64,000 bases of DNA from a bacterium (GTDB taxonomy: Bacteria; Actinomycetota; Acidimicrobiia; Spongiisociales; Spongiisociaceae), in assembly GCA_028821235.1 (NCBI GenBank), contig JAPPGV010000011.1, positions 24,082-88,081 of the forward strand, in the 5' to 3' direction. Below the pieces are notes generated by a model. The model was given only the letters and a program-made list of their open reading frames with translations, was not told the origin of the DNA and did not search any database. Below, one piece after another: positions 16,055 to 24,574 of this stretch. Position 1 is the first letter of the stretch. Each line of letters opens with the position of its first letter. A program made the translations under genes and the position numbers.

Positions 16055-16890
16055 TACGCGACAGCCGGTCGGCCCACCGCCCGGAACCGGGCCACGCGGT
16101 CGACGATGGCCGCCTCGGTGGGTAGCCGCTCGATGCTGGATGCGCCCACGAAACCGTTGAGCCTCGGAACCAGCCGCAGCGCCTCCGCCAGGTCGGACGG
16201 TGCGGAGATGGGACCGCCATGGCAGAGGACGGGAACGAACTTTCCGGCCTCGTCGGCAACCCCGCAGATCTCCTCGAGCAACGGCGCCAGAGAGGCTACG
16301 GTCCGCCGGTCGGAGGCGCCGATCATGCCCCCCGTGGTCAGCCCGACGTGCGCGACCAGGATGTCGGCGCCGGCGTCGGCCATGGCGCTTGCCTCGTCGG
16401 CGGTGAACACGTAAGGCATAGTGAAGAGGCCGCGCCGGCGGGCCAACCGGATCATCTCCACCTCGGCCGAGTAGGACATGCCGGTTGCTTCCAGCGCCCG
16501 CCGGAATTCGCCGTCGATTAGGCCCACCGTCGGGAAGTTCTGCACACCGACGATCCCGCACCCCGCCAACTCGTCCAGAAACCTCCCCATGTCACGGAAC
16601 GGATCGGTGCCGCACACTCCCGCGATCACCGGCATCCTGTCGACCACGGTGACGATCTCCCTCGTCATGTCCAGGACGATCCGGTTGGCGTCCCCGTACG
16701 GCATCAACCCGGCCAGCGAACCCCGCCCGGCCATCCGGTACCGGCCCGAGTTGTAGATCACTATGGCGTCCGCTCCCCCGGCCTCCGCACACTTGGCGGA
16801 CAGGCCGGTACCCGCGCCGGCCACCACGATCACCTCTTCGGCCCGTGCCTTGGCGGCCAGGGTCCCGGCCAGATCATTGCTGTTCGGCAC
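16054..16890 (-). CDS. Phosphoenolpyruvate hydrolase-like TIM-barrel protein (copy 2), Tm-1 partner
   Basis: A 278-residue TIM-barrel protein related to copy 1 at 337-1191. Shared landmarks are VVAGAGTGLSAKCAEAGGADAIVIYNSGR, GVQNFPTVGLIDG, GLFTMPYVFTADEA and FVGASSIERLPTE. In plants this domain is fused C-terminally to a UPF0261 domain in Tm-1. Here the gene directly follows the separate UPF0261 gene, overlapping it by 17 bases, so the bacterial pair is a split Tm-1. The GTG start at 16890 lies within the upstream coding end, consistent with coupled translation. The biochemical reaction of the pair is not established. Confidence 0.85.
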   Translation of the reverse strand: MPNSNDLAGTLAAKARAEEVIVVAGAGTGLSAKCAEAGGADAIVIYNSGRYRMAGRGSLAGLMPYGDANRIVLDMTREIVTVVDRMPVIAGVCGTDPFRDMGRFLDELAGCGIVGVQNFPTVGLIDGEFRRALEATGMSYSAEVEMIRLARRRGLFTMPYVFTADEASAMADAGADILVAHVGLTTGGMIGASDRRTVASLAPLLEEICGVADEAGKFVPVLCHGGPISAPSDLAEALRLVPRLNGFVGASSIERLPTEAAIVDRVARFRAVGRPAVA

Positions 16891-18109
16891 GATCGTTCCT
16901 TTCCGAGATCGTAAGGAGCCTGTCGGCTGCTGCTTGCGAGAAGGCCGGATCGTTTATGTGGGCGTCCATCCGGACGACCTCCGCGTCCGACCCGGCGAGT
17001 GACTCCCGTAGCCCATCGACCAGAGCCTCGTCCGCTACCGGGTCGTGGAAGGGCCTCCCTTCGACAGAGATCGCTGACGACCCGCGCATCGGGATCATGA
17101 GGACCGCCGGGCCCACCGCCTCCGCCAAGCGGGTCCCGATCACCCGCCCGATCTCGAGGCACTCCTCCGGAGAGGTCCGCATCAGCGTGACGAGGTCGTT
17201 GTGAACGTGGAATAACCGGTTGTCGAAATGCTCCGGAACCGAGTCCCGCGGTCCGAAGCGCACCATGTCGGTCCCTCCGGTGGACACGACCTGGGGGACG
17301 CCGAGGCGGCCGGCCGTCCTCAGCCGGTCATCTCCCGCCGACTTCGTCCCGCCCACCACCTCGTCGGCTATCTCCACGGTGGTCAGGTCGAGCATGGCCC
17401 TCACCCCCATGGGCCCGATCAGCTCCTCCATGGTCCGCCCCCCCTCCCCGGTGGCATGGAAGGTCACCACCTCGTAGCCGGACTCCTGTAGCCGGGCCCC
17501 GGCCGCGGTGACGCCGGCGGTGGTGAGCCCGAGCATGGTCGCGAAGGCCAGGCTCCGGGCGCCGCCCGGCACCGGAGGGGCCCCGACCGCGCCCACGATG
17601 GCCGCGGCCGCGTTTGACAAGACCCGTCGAGTGAGACGATTCAAGCCGGCGATGTCGGCGACGGACGACATGAGCAGGACATCCGAGCCCCCGGCGAGGG
17701 CTCCGCCGGCGGACGCCACCTGTGTAGACACGATCATCTTGGGGAATCCGAACGGAAGCCGCGAGAAGGCTCGCACCGCTACGGAGGTGCCCCCAGAACC
17801 TCCGACGGCCAGCACGCCCGAGCAACTTCCCGATTCGACCAGATCCGCAAGGATGACCCGGGCCCCCTCACCCATGGCTCCCAAGGCCGCGGCCCGGTCT
17901 CCGGCTGCTGCCAGGTCCGCGATCTTCCGACCGGCCGCTTCGGCCACTGCTTGGCGGGTAATGTCGGGGGTCACGCCAGGACGGCCCAACACCCCCGCGT
18001 CGATCAGTAGCGCCGACGCCCCCGCCTCCCGTATCCGGTCGCGAAGGTACGCGTACTCCTCGCCCTTGGTGTCCAGCGTGCCTACGAGCGCTAAGACGGG
18101 GGCTGTCAC
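16874..18109 (-). CDS. Tm-1-like ATP-binding (UPF0261) protein
   Basis: A 411-residue protein of the UPF0261/Tm-1-like family. It shows the N-terminal ALVGTLDTKGEEYAYLRDRI, the GVLAVGGSGGTSVAVRAFSRLPFGFPKMIVST segment, a glycine-rich nucleotide-binding region, and the late VSTGGTDMVRFGPRDSVPEHF stretch. In tomato the same fold binds ATP and inhibits tobamovirus replication protein; the bacterial function is not known. It starts with GTG inside the stop of the NIPSNAP gene (GTGA at 18106-18109) and ends inside the TIM-barrel gene. DUF952, NIPSNAP, UPF0261 and TIM barrel therefore make a tight operon. A metabolic role with the PEP-hydrolase-like partner is likely. Confidence 0.88.
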   Translation of the reverse strand: MTAPVLALVGTLDTKGEEYAYLRDRIREAGASALLIDAGVLGRPGVTPDITRQAVAEAAGRKIADLAAAGDRAAALGAMGEGARVILADLVESGSCSGVLAVGGSGGTSVAVRAFSRLPFGFPKMIVSTQVASAGGALAGGSDVLLMSSVADIAGLNRLTRRVLSNAAAAIVGAVGAPPVPGGARSLAFATMLGLTTAGVTAAGARLQESGYEVVTFHATGEGGRTMEELIGPMGVRAMLDLTTVEIADEVVGGTKSAGDDRLRTAGRLGVPQVVSTGGTDMVRFGPRDSVPEHFDNRLFHVHNDLVTLMRTSPEECLEIGRVIGTRLAEAVGPAVLMIPMRGSSAISVEGRPFHDPVADEALVDGLRESLAGSDAEVVRMDAHINDPAFSQAAADRLLTISERNDRAEQQ

Positions 18110-18432
18110 TGCAGGGGCGAGAAGTCCGTGGGTACCCAGATCTCGTTGGTCATTCCCTCGAGCAGCGGACCTTTCTCCTCACTCTTCGTGCGGGCGGCAA
18201 CCCATTCCGGGTACACCCGGAACCCCTCCCAGACATCCTCGCGGCGACCGAGATCGTCCCACTTGAGCAGGTAGTGGAGAACGTTGGGGTCCCCGATTCT
18301 GGGCTCGAAGAAGGCCACCGGCTCGATCCCGGCCTTCTTCCACATGGGAATGGTGGCTTCGGCGAAGCGCTCCTTGAGTTCTTCCATCCGTCCATGCACT
18401 ACCTGGTAACGCCGATACTCGTAGAACGCCAT
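18106..18432 (-). CDS. NIPSNAP family protein
   Basis: A 108-residue ferredoxin-like (dimeric alpha-beta barrel) domain of the NIPSNAP family. It shows the opening FYEYRRYQVVHGRMEELKERF, the central IPMWKKAGIEPVAFFEP, and the closing VLHYLLKWDDLGRREDVWEGFRVYPEWVAART. Such small proteins often act beside enzymes of aromatic or aliphatic catabolism, but few have defined functions. The ATG at 18432 directly follows the TAA of the DUF952 gene (TAAATG), with AGGAG upstream. Its end overlaps the UPF0261 start. Confidence 0.88.
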   Translation of the reverse strand: MAFYEYRRYQVVHGRMEELKERFAEATIPMWKKAGIEPVAFFEPRIGDPNVLHYLLKWDDLGRREDVWEGFRVYPEWVAARTKSEEKGPLLEGMTNEIWVPTDFSPLQ

Positions 18433-18783
18433 TTACACTCCTCCTTCTGCCGGCACGAGCCCGCCCGTGCTATCACGCTGCAGCTTCTCCACACCCGCGA
18501 CAGCCTCGGGGGCGATGGGACCGTAGATATGGGGGAACAGCTCGCCCACGGCATTCGGCTCCCACTTCACTTCACTGTCCAACTTGGCGATGTCCAAGGT
18601 GGCCACCACCACGCTGTCCATGGCGCCGTACCACTTGGCCAAGGTGCCGGGGACCTGTTCCGCCGACGAGCAGTGAAGGTACCCGTCTCTCAGATCGGCC
18701 TCGGACACCGCAACGTACGCCTTACCGGCGGCGATCGACTCCTCCCACTCCTCCGGGGTCATGATCTTGCACACCTGCGCCAT
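18433..18783 (-). CDS. DUF952 domain protein
   Basis: A 116-residue protein matching the DUF952 family: early CKIMTPEEWEESIAAGKAYVAVSEADLRDGYLHCSSAEQV and later ELFPHIYGPIAPEAVAGVEKL. The conserved HCS and FPHIYGP motifs suggest a small catalytic pocket, but no activity is established. The ATG at 18783 is preceded by a strong AAGGAGG; in-frame sequence upstream of it lacks family character. It is the first gene of the DUF952-NIPSNAP-UPF0261-TIM-barrel operon. The region upstream (18784-18984) is shared with the divergent succinyl-CoA-ligase-like operon. Confidence 0.88.
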   Translation of the reverse strand: MAQVCKIMTPEEWEESIAAGKAYVAVSEADLRDGYLHCSSAEQVPGTLAKWYGAMDSVVVATLDIAKLDSEVKWEPNAVGELFPHIYGPIAPEAVAGVEKLQRDSTGGLVPAEGGV

Positions 18784-18984
18784 CAACCACCTCCTTGTCT
18801 CCATGAGGATCCGCGTAACAGCCGCCCGCAGCACCGTCGTTCGGCTGAGCTGCCGGTCCGATACTCCCTGGGGCGGTCCCGCGTCGGCCTCGTCAGGGTA
18901 GCGAGGGTCGCCAACACGACCCATGACGCGGAAAGGGCTTGCGTTCGCGTTATGGTCGGCGGCGATCCCAACCAACATTGACCG

Positions 18985-20127
18985 ATGGCCCTCAACATCC
19001 CCGAACACGCAGCAAAAGCCCGACTGGCGGAGGCGGGCGTAGAGGTACCGGGCGGCGAAGTGGCGACCACGCCGGAGGCCGTGCTCCCGGTTGCCTCCCG
19101 GCTCGGGCCCGTGATGGTCAAGGCACAGGTACCGATGGGAGGCCGCGGGAAGGCGGGCGGCATCAGGTCCTCCCGGAATCCTGACGATGCCTTCTCGGCC
19201 GCCGTCGACCTGCTGGGGAGCCGCCTCGGAGGACACCGGGTTGCCGGTGTGCTGGTGGAGGAGCGGATCCCCGTCGCCGCTGAGCTCTACGCCGCGGTCC
19301 TCAACCATCCGGCCGGTCCGGCGCGGCGGGTGGTGCTCTCGGAGCGTGGCGGGGTCGACATCGAGGACACGGCCCGTACCGACCCCGAACTGATCCGGAC
19401 CCTGGACGTCGATCCCCGTGCCGATCTCCACCCGGAGACCGCCCTGGGCTTCGCCGTCGAGGCGGGAGTAGGTGCGGCTGCCCCGGCGGTCGCCGATGTC
19501 CTGGTGCGGATGTACCGGCTGCAGCGGGACTCGGATGCCGAGCTACTGGAGGTCAACCCCCTGGCCGTCACCGGTTCGGGCGGAGTGGTGGCGCTGGACT
19601 GCAAGCTCGTCCTGGACGGCGCCGCCGCCCCGCGCCGGCCTTCGCTCGCCGCGGCTGCCGCGCCGGAGCCGCTTACCGGGCGGGAGCGGGCAGCCAGGGA
19701 ACTCGGCCTCCAGTTCGTCGAGCTGGGCGGCGACATCGGCGTGCTCGCCAACGGCGCCGGTCTCACCATGACCACCATGGACGTGATCGCTCACCTGGGC
19801 GGGCGACCCGCCAACTTTCTCGAGATCGGCGGCGACGCGTACACGAAGGCCCGCCCGGCGCTCGAGCTCGTGCTCGCCCATGACGGGGTACGGAGCCTGG
19901 TGGTCAACTTCTGCGGGGCCTTCGCCCGCACCGACGTGATGATCGACGGCTTGACCGGGGCGTGGCTGGAGCTCCGGCCAAGCGTCCCCGCCTTCTTCAC
20001 CGTCGACGGCACCGGTTCCTCCGAGGCGAGGAGGATGCTGCGCCGCCGGCTGGGCCTCGAACCGTACCCGACCATGGATGAGGCGATCGAGGCGGCCATC
20101 CGGGCAGCCGAAGGCGGGGCCGCATGA
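18985..20127 (+). CDS. Succinyl-CoA ligase beta-subunit-like protein (ATP-grasp)
   Basis: A 380-residue relative of SucC and malate-CoA ligase beta subunits. The ATP-grasp domain includes VMVKAQVPMGGRGKAGGI, and LLEVNPLAVTGSGGVVALDCK supplies the metal/nucleotide Glu-Asn. The C-terminal CoA-ligase domain has VLANGAGLTMTTMDVIAHLGG. These enzymes join a dicarboxylate to CoA with nucleotide hydrolysis, or run in reverse. Substrate is uncertain: the divergence from housekeeping SucC (for example NFCGAFARTDVMIDG where INIFGGI is usual) argues for a specialised acid. It overlaps the alpha-like gene by 4 bases (ATGA at 20124). Ribosome site is weak. Confidence 0.85.
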   Translation: MALNIPEHAAKARLAEAGVEVPGGEVATTPEAVLPVASRLGPVMVKAQVPMGGRGKAGGIRSSRNPDDAFSAAVDLLGSRLGGHRVAGVLVEERIPVAAELYAAVLNHPAGPARRVVLSERGGVDIEDTARTDPELIRTLDVDPRADLHPETALGFAVEAGVGAAAPAVADVLVRMYRLQRDSDAELLEVNPLAVTGSGGVVALDCKLVLDGAAAPRRPSLAAAAAPEPLTGRERAARELGLQFVELGGDIGVLANGAGLTMTTMDVIAHLGGRPANFLEIGGDAYTKARPALELVLAHDGVRSLVVNFCGAFARTDVMIDGLTGAWLELRPSVPAFFTVDGTGSSEARRMLRRRLGLEPYPTMDEAIEAAIRAAEGGAA

Positions 20128-20987
20128 TCATCCGGGGCCACGAGCGCGTGCTCGTCCAGGGGATCACAGGACGCCAGGCGACCTACTGGACCGGCCGCAT
20201 GCAGGAGTACGGCACCCGGATCGTGGCGGGCGTGAACCCCCGCAAGGCGGGGATCACCCACTGCGGTGTTCCGGTTCACGGGACCGCACGCCAGGCGATG
20301 GAGGAGACCGGCTTCGACGTCTCGGTCCTGTTCGTTCCCCCGCTCAGCGTGGAGGTGGCGGCCCTCGACGCAATCGAGGCGGGCGCATCCAAGCTGGTGA
20401 TCCTCACCGAGCATGTTCCGGTTCGGGACGTGATGAACCTGGTCTCTGCCGCCCGGGCGGCCGGGACCGAGGTGGTCGGCCCCAACACGGCCGGGCTGGT
20501 CACGCCTGGCGAGTGCTTCGTCGGCTTCATGCCCGCCTTCGATCCGTCGATCTTCCGGCCGGGTCCCATCGGGGTGGTCTCACGCAGCGGCAGCCTCGGA
20601 ACCCTCGCCTGCCTCAACGTCGTCCGCGCCGGGTCCGGCCAGTCGGCGTTCATCGGCATCGGAGGCGACCCGGTGCTCGGAACCCGCACCCGTGCGGCCC
20701 TAGAGGTTCTGGAGCAGGACGAACGCACCCAAGCCGTGGTCCTGATCGGCGAGATCGGCGGCGACATGGAGGAGGAAGGGGCGGGTTACGTGCGGCGTAT
20801 GAGCAAGCCGGTGGTTGCGTTCATCGCCGGCCGGGCCGCGCCCCCCGATCGAAGGATGGGTCATGCCGGGGCGATCTTCCAGGGAAACCGGGGCTCGTAC
20901 GCGTCGAAGAGGCGGGCGCTGGCGGAGGCAGGGGCGCTCGTTCTCGACACGCCTTCGCAGATCGGACCGGCGCTGGGGGGGTACTGA
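20124..20987 (+). CDS. Succinyl-CoA ligase alpha-subunit-like protein
   Basis: A 287-residue partner of the preceding gene. It has the N-terminal CoA-binding Rossmann domain (VLVQGITGRQATYWTGRMQEYGTRIVAGVNP) and the ligase domain with GVVSRSGSLG, GIGGDPVLGT and VLIGEIGG. The phosphorylated histidine motif GHAGAI is intact, so catalysis is expected. The two chains should form an alpha-beta acyl-CoA ligase. The divergent operon next to it carries a UPF0261/PEP-hydrolase-like pair, so the neighbourhood may serve a shared organic-acid pathway; that link is inference. Confidence 0.88.
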   Translation: MIIRGHERVLVQGITGRQATYWTGRMQEYGTRIVAGVNPRKAGITHCGVPVHGTARQAMEETGFDVSVLFVPPLSVEVAALDAIEAGASKLVILTEHVPVRDVMNLVSAARAAGTEVVGPNTAGLVTPGECFVGFMPAFDPSIFRPGPIGVVSRSGSLGTLACLNVVRAGSGQSAFIGIGGDPVLGTRTRAALEVLEQDERTQAVVLIGEIGGDMEEEGAGYVRRMSKPVVAFIAGRAAPPDRRMGHAGAIFQGNRGSYASKRRALAEAGALVLDTPSQIGPALGGY

Positions 20988-21091
20988 AACATGTCCCGTG
21001 TTGGAGTGGCAGGCATCAATTCATGGCGTTGACGTGCCTGTGTACGTCGGCGTGAAGGGAATATGACGAATCAGGGCTAGCGAGCGGTCTG

Positions 21092-22441
21092 TCAGGCCTC
21101 CACCCAGGACAGCTTCTCCAGCACGTCGGGCACGCCGCCCGGGGTCACCACGACTATTTGCAGGCCCGCTGCTTCCAGGAAGGCGCTGCCGGCAAAGGCC
21201 CGGTAGCCGCTCCCGCATGTCACCCATAGCTCCTTCGACCGGTCCAAGCCTCCGGGAAGGCCGTCCTTGAGGTGGGGCGCGTAGCGGTAGACGGATCCCT
21301 CGAGGTGGCACTCCGCCCGCTCCCCCGGAGACCGCACATCCAGCACCTGTAGGTCCTCGCCAGCCGCTATAGCCGCCGCCAAGTCGCCCGTGGTCCTGGT
21401 CTCGAACGACGCCAGGGGGCTTCCAGCCTCCACCCAGCCGGAGACTCCGTAGACGACGCCCAGCACGTGGTCGAAGCCGATCCGTCCGAACTGGCGAGCC
21501 GCTTCCTCCACGTCCTGGCCCGGCTCGGCCACCAGGACCACCGGGCTGTCGAAGGGCAGGAGCCAACCGGCCCACACCGCCACCTGATCGCTCATCTCCA
21601 ATCCCAGCGATCCCGGGATGTGTCCGGCCGCGTACGCGGCGCGGGGCCGGATGTCGACCAGCCTGGCTTCGTCGGGCAGATCGGATGGGTCCAACACGTC
21701 GAGTTCCGAGACCATCATGGGCTCGGGTCCCATGAGGTTGATCGGACCCATGTGTGCGTAGTAGGCCGGGAATGGCTGCAGCCCGGACAGTTGCCCCGCC
21801 ACGAAGGCTTCCGCGTCCGGGTATGCCAGCACCGGATTGGTCCGCCGCTCCGTCCCGATGGTCGAGACGGTCCGCCCGGCGCCCGACGCGGTACAGAACG
21901 ATCCCTCCCCGTGGGTCGGATACAAGCCGGTCTCCTCGGGAAGCCCGGCCAGCCGGTGGACCGACAGGTACTGGAGCCGGGCGAGCTGGCACGCCCGGTC
22001 CTCCCCGAGCAGGTCGGTCCGCCCTGCGGAACCCACCAGGAGGCTCCCCCCGGAGAACACCGCCACGATCTCCCCTTCCAACAGGATCGCGTAGCTCATG
22101 TGCTCAGGCGTATGGCCGGGCGTATGCAAGGGCCGGATCGCCACCGGGCCGCCGGGGAGTTCCTCGTTGTGGAAGGCCGGTAGGTGGCCGAACGCTACGC
22201 CCGCGGCCGCCGGCAACACGAGCCGGGCGCCCGTCCGGTGGGCGAGGTCGCGCCCGCCCGACACGTAGTCGTTGTGGATATGGGTCTCGAGGACATGGGT
22301 GAGGCGGATGCCCGCATCGAGGACGGCTCGCTCGAACCGCTCCACGTCCCGCTGCGGATCGACGACCACGCCACCCCCGTCGTGGGTCAGCAGGTAGGTG
22401 CTGTCCCCCAATCCGTCGGTCCGAAACGTCGTGATCTGCAT
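21092..22441 (-). CDS. MBL-fold hydrolase with two rhodanese domains (persulfide-dioxygenase-like)
   Basis: A 449-residue protein in three parts. Residues 1-230 are a metallo-beta-lactamase fold with ETHIHNDYVSGG, HTPGHTPEH and SGGSLLVGSAGRTDL, as in the ETHE1/persulfide dioxygenase group. The last His of the usual HxHxDH is Tyr. Residues about 260-350 are a rhodanese-like domain without catalytic Cys (VLVAEPGQD), so it is probably inactive. Residues about 365-449 are a second rhodanese with a Cys in VTCGSGYRA. The protein probably handles glutathione- or protein-bound persulfides. The ATG at 22441 with a GAGGAGGG ribosome site is preferred over upstream in-frame starts. Confidence 0.88.
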   Translation of the reverse strand: MQITTFRTDGLGDSTYLLTHDGGGVVVDPQRDVERFERAVLDAGIRLTHVLETHIHNDYVSGGRDLAHRTGARLVLPAAAGVAFGHLPAFHNEELPGGPVAIRPLHTPGHTPEHMSYAILLEGEIVAVFSGGSLLVGSAGRTDLLGEDRACQLARLQYLSVHRLAGLPEETGLYPTHGEGSFCTASGAGRTVSTIGTERRTNPVLAYPDAEAFVAGQLSGLQPFPAYYAHMGPINLMGPEPMMVSELDVLDPSDLPDEARLVDIRPRAAYAAGHIPGSLGLEMSDQVAVWAGWLLPFDSPVVLVAEPGQDVEEAARQFGRIGFDHVLGVVYGVSGWVEAGSPLASFETRTTGDLAAAIAAGEDLQVLDVRSPGERAECHLEGSVYRYAPHLKDGLPGGLDRSKELWVTCGSGYRAFAGSAFLEAAGLQIVVVTPGGVPDVLEKLSWVEA

Positions 22442-22701
22442 GTCCCTCCTCGGATGCGCGACGCACCGCTCGGTATGCCCCACCCTATCCGAACACCCGC
22501 CCGGTATGGCTTCCCAGCATGCTTGGCCCGACCTCCAAGGAGTGTCGCCCGAACCTGCCTCGGTACTTGCAGGAACTCCTGTCGGGCAGGCCGGAAAGCA
22601 GTCGTACAGTCATCGAACCGACCAACTGCCATCGTTCAGGTCACTGGGGGTATCGGGATCCACTGGTACGAAGTCGAACCCCATCGACTCCCGCAGCGGA
22701 A
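22442..22701. other. Intergenic region upstream of the MBL/rhodanese gene
   Basis: No coding gene, RNA gene or strong repeat is recognisable in these 260 bases. They must hold the promoter of the MBL/rhodanese gene (minus strand) and the 3' end of the transcript from the unknown secreted-protein gene. A few short overlapping reading frames here lack ribosome sites and family character. Confidence 0.4.
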
Positions 22702-23208
22702 TCAACCCGCGAGCGTCTCCACGACTTCCAACCCGACTGCCCGAGTGACGTCGATCGGCGAACCGGCATTGAACACGGCCGCCTCTCTTCCTTGGAGGCA
22801 CTCGTTTGGGAACGGTTCCAGCCCGATACGTTGCGGTTCGGAGTCGGCTTGGAGGTATCCGCCTCCGCCCTCCACATAGTCGCCGGGCCGCACCACTTGA
22901 TGACCCTTCCGGATCCTGATCTCGAATGGATCGGACCGCGCCGTAGTCCCGGCCGGCCATACCACCGGGTATCGGTTCCCATTCGGACTTGACAGCCATA
23001 CGCAACCGGCATCCATATCGATCTCCACGATCCCCGACACGATCGCATACATACGACCCGGGCTGAAGCCGGGGGGATGCACCCGGAAACCATCAGGTGG
23101 GGCCAACCCGGGCACGAACCCGTCCACGGTCTGGAGACCACCAGAACCGATCCAGAGAGCTATAGCCATGACAACGATGACTTGAAGGCAGCGCCTACCC
23201 AACACCAT
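22702..23208 (-). CDS. Hypothetical secreted or membrane-anchored protein
   Basis: I do not recognise this 168-residue protein. It has a short basic N-terminus and one hydrophobic stretch (CLQVIVVMAIALWIGSGG) that looks like a signal peptide or anchor. The rest is a proline- and glycine-rich soluble domain (VHPPGFSPGRMYAIVSGIVEIDMDAGCVWL, then WPAGTTARSDPFEIRIRKGHQVVRPGDYVEGGGGY). The pattern of short strands suggests an OB- or beta-sandwich-type extracytoplasmic domain. The ATG start has GAGGG immediately before it, closer than usual, so a GTG one codon later is also possible. Codon composition is like its neighbours. Confidence 0.65.
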   Translation of the reverse strand: MVLGRRCLQVIVVMAIALWIGSGGLQTVDGFVPGLAPPDGFRVHPPGFSPGRMYAIVSGIVEIDMDAGCVWLSSPNGNRYPVVWPAGTTARSDPFEIRIRKGHQVVRPGDYVEGGGGYLQADSEPQRIGLEPFPNECLQGREAAVFNAGSPIDVTRAVGLEVVETLAG

Positions 23209-23328
23209 CCCTCACAATCTGAGAACGAAGCAATCGGTTCGTCTGCGTCCAGCTCCGATCGTTCATGTTCTGACCACACGGACGCTGATCAGGCTTATTC
23301 AGCCACATCATATGCAAGCGACCGCCCT

Positions 23329-23946
23329 TCACCCGGCTTCGAGGCGAGAATCCCCTTGGGCCGGACCTGATGAGCGATGCGCGAGGGACTTGAGCTCCAA
23401 GCCCAGGCCGGCCACCATCAGGTAGGCCTTGTCCGCCCTTGACGCGACCAGTTGGTTCACTCGGCCCAGCACGTCCCGGTACTCCCTTCCGAGCGGTGAT
23501 GCGGGCACGATGCCTTGGCCGACCTCGTTGCTGACCAGGATCCACCTGCCGTCCGCGGCGTCTATCAGGTCGAGCAGGCGCCCCACCGTCTCGAGGACCG
23601 CGCCCTCGGTATCGGAGGCCTCCTCATCCTGGAGGAGGAGGTTGCTCACCCACAGGGTCAGGCAGTCGAGGACGAACGTGTCGTAGCGATCGATGAGGGG
23701 CCGGACCGCCCTGGTGACATGGATCGGCTCCTCGAGGGTGTCCCAATGCTCCGGCCGGTAGCGCCGGTGAGCGGCGATGCGCTTCTGCATCGCCTCGTCA
23801 AGCGCTTCGGCGGTGGCGATGAAGAGCACCCTGCCCCCGTCCCGCGCCAAGCGTTCCGCCGTGGTGCTCTTTCCGGAGCGAGCCCCGCCGAGGATGAGTA
23901 GCAGCTCGCCGGGGCGAGCTGCGGTGCGGTCCGAGCCGTCAGGCAT
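23329..23946 (-). CDS. cobU: Adenosylcobinamide kinase / adenosylcobinamide-phosphate guanylyltransferase
   Basis: A 205-residue bifunctional enzyme of the nucleotide-loop assembly branch of cobalamin synthesis. It phosphorylates adenosylcobinamide and then adds GMP. The P-loop GGARSGKS lies at residues 20-27. FIATAEALDEAMQKRIAAHRRYRPEHWDTLEEP includes the guanylylated-His region, and VLDCLTLWVSNLL and VSNEVGQGIVP complete the family pattern. The ATG overlaps the stop of the phosphatase gene by 8 bases. With cobS, cobT and the phosphatase it completes the lower-ligand assembly set. No corrin-ring genes are present, so salvage of cobinamide or incomplete corrinoids fits. Confidence 0.95.
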   Translation of the reverse strand: MPDGSDRTAARPGELLLILGGARSGKSTTAERLARDGGRVLFIATAEALDEAMQKRIAAHRRYRPEHWDTLEEPIHVTRAVRPLIDRYDTFVLDCLTLWVSNLLLQDEEASDTEGAVLETVGRLLDLIDAADGRWILVSNEVGQGIVPASPLGREYRDVLGRVNQLVASRADKAYLMVAGLGLELKSLAHRSSGPAQGDSRLEAG

Positions 23947-24574
23947 CGAAGCCCGGCCCCAGATGGCTGGTGTCGTTGAGCAGGTCGATGGTCGCTCCGC
24001 CCTCGTCGAACGTGGTGATGACGGACAGCCCGGCGTTCGACAACCGGAGCCTCCACATCGATTCGACCGGCAGCCCGAGCATCGAGACCATCATGGCGCG
24101 CAGGGTGCCTCCGTGGGAAACCACCAGGATGTTCCCATCGGTTCCGGCGTGCCGCTCCGCGATTCGGGCCGCGGCGCCGGCTGCCCGCGCGAACAACTCC
24201 AGGTCGCTCTCCCCTCCCGGCGGAGCGAATGCCGGCCTCTCGTCGAACAACTCCTCCAACATGGCGGGGTACCGGAGTTGCAGCTCCTCGTAGGTCATCC
24301 CCTCCCACTCGCCGAAGCTCTGCTCCCTCAGGTCGCGCCGGTAGACGATCGGGATGTCCCGGCCACGCATGACGGGCGCGGCCGTCTCCGCCGCCCGGCG
24401 CAGGTCGCTCGAGTAGGCCGCCTCGAAGACGACCGGGGCCAGTCGGGCCGCCACCGCCTCCGCCTGCTCCCGGCCCTCCCGGTTCAGAGGCGGGTCGGCT
24501 TGGCCCTGGGCCCGCCCGACCCGGTTCCACTCCGTCTCACCGTGACGCACGAGGAACCACCTACGCGTAGGCAT
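23939..24574 (-). CDS. cobC: Histidine phosphatase, probable alpha-ribazole phosphatase
   Basis: A 211-residue phosphatase of the phosphoglycerate-mutase-like branch. The catalytic motif is LVRHGETEWN near residue 10; the other core positions are SSDLRRAAETA, GEWEGMTYEEL and VVSHGGTLRAM. The ATG at 24574 gives the family N-terminus and lies inside the end of cobS (14-base overlap). Placed between cobU and cobS, it most likely removes the phosphate from alpha-ribazole phosphate or adenosylcobalamin phosphate. Sequence alone cannot exclude a more general phosphatase. Confidence 0.85.
   Translation of the reverse strand: MPTRRWFLVRHGETEWNRVGRAQGQADPPLNREGREQAEAVAARLAPVVFEAAYSSDLRRAAETAAPVMRGRDIPIVYRRDLREQSFGEWEGMTYEELQLRYPAMLEELFDERPAFAPPGGESDLELFARAAGAAARIAERHAGTDGNILVVSHGGTLRAMMVSMLGLPVESMWRLRLSNAGLSVITTFDEGGATIDLLNDTSHLGPGFDA

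Noticed and set aside
18784..19431. In-frame extension of the DUF952 gene.
   Set aside because: It would overlap the divergent CoA-ligase gene; the ATG at 18783 has a strong AAGGAGG and matches the family start.
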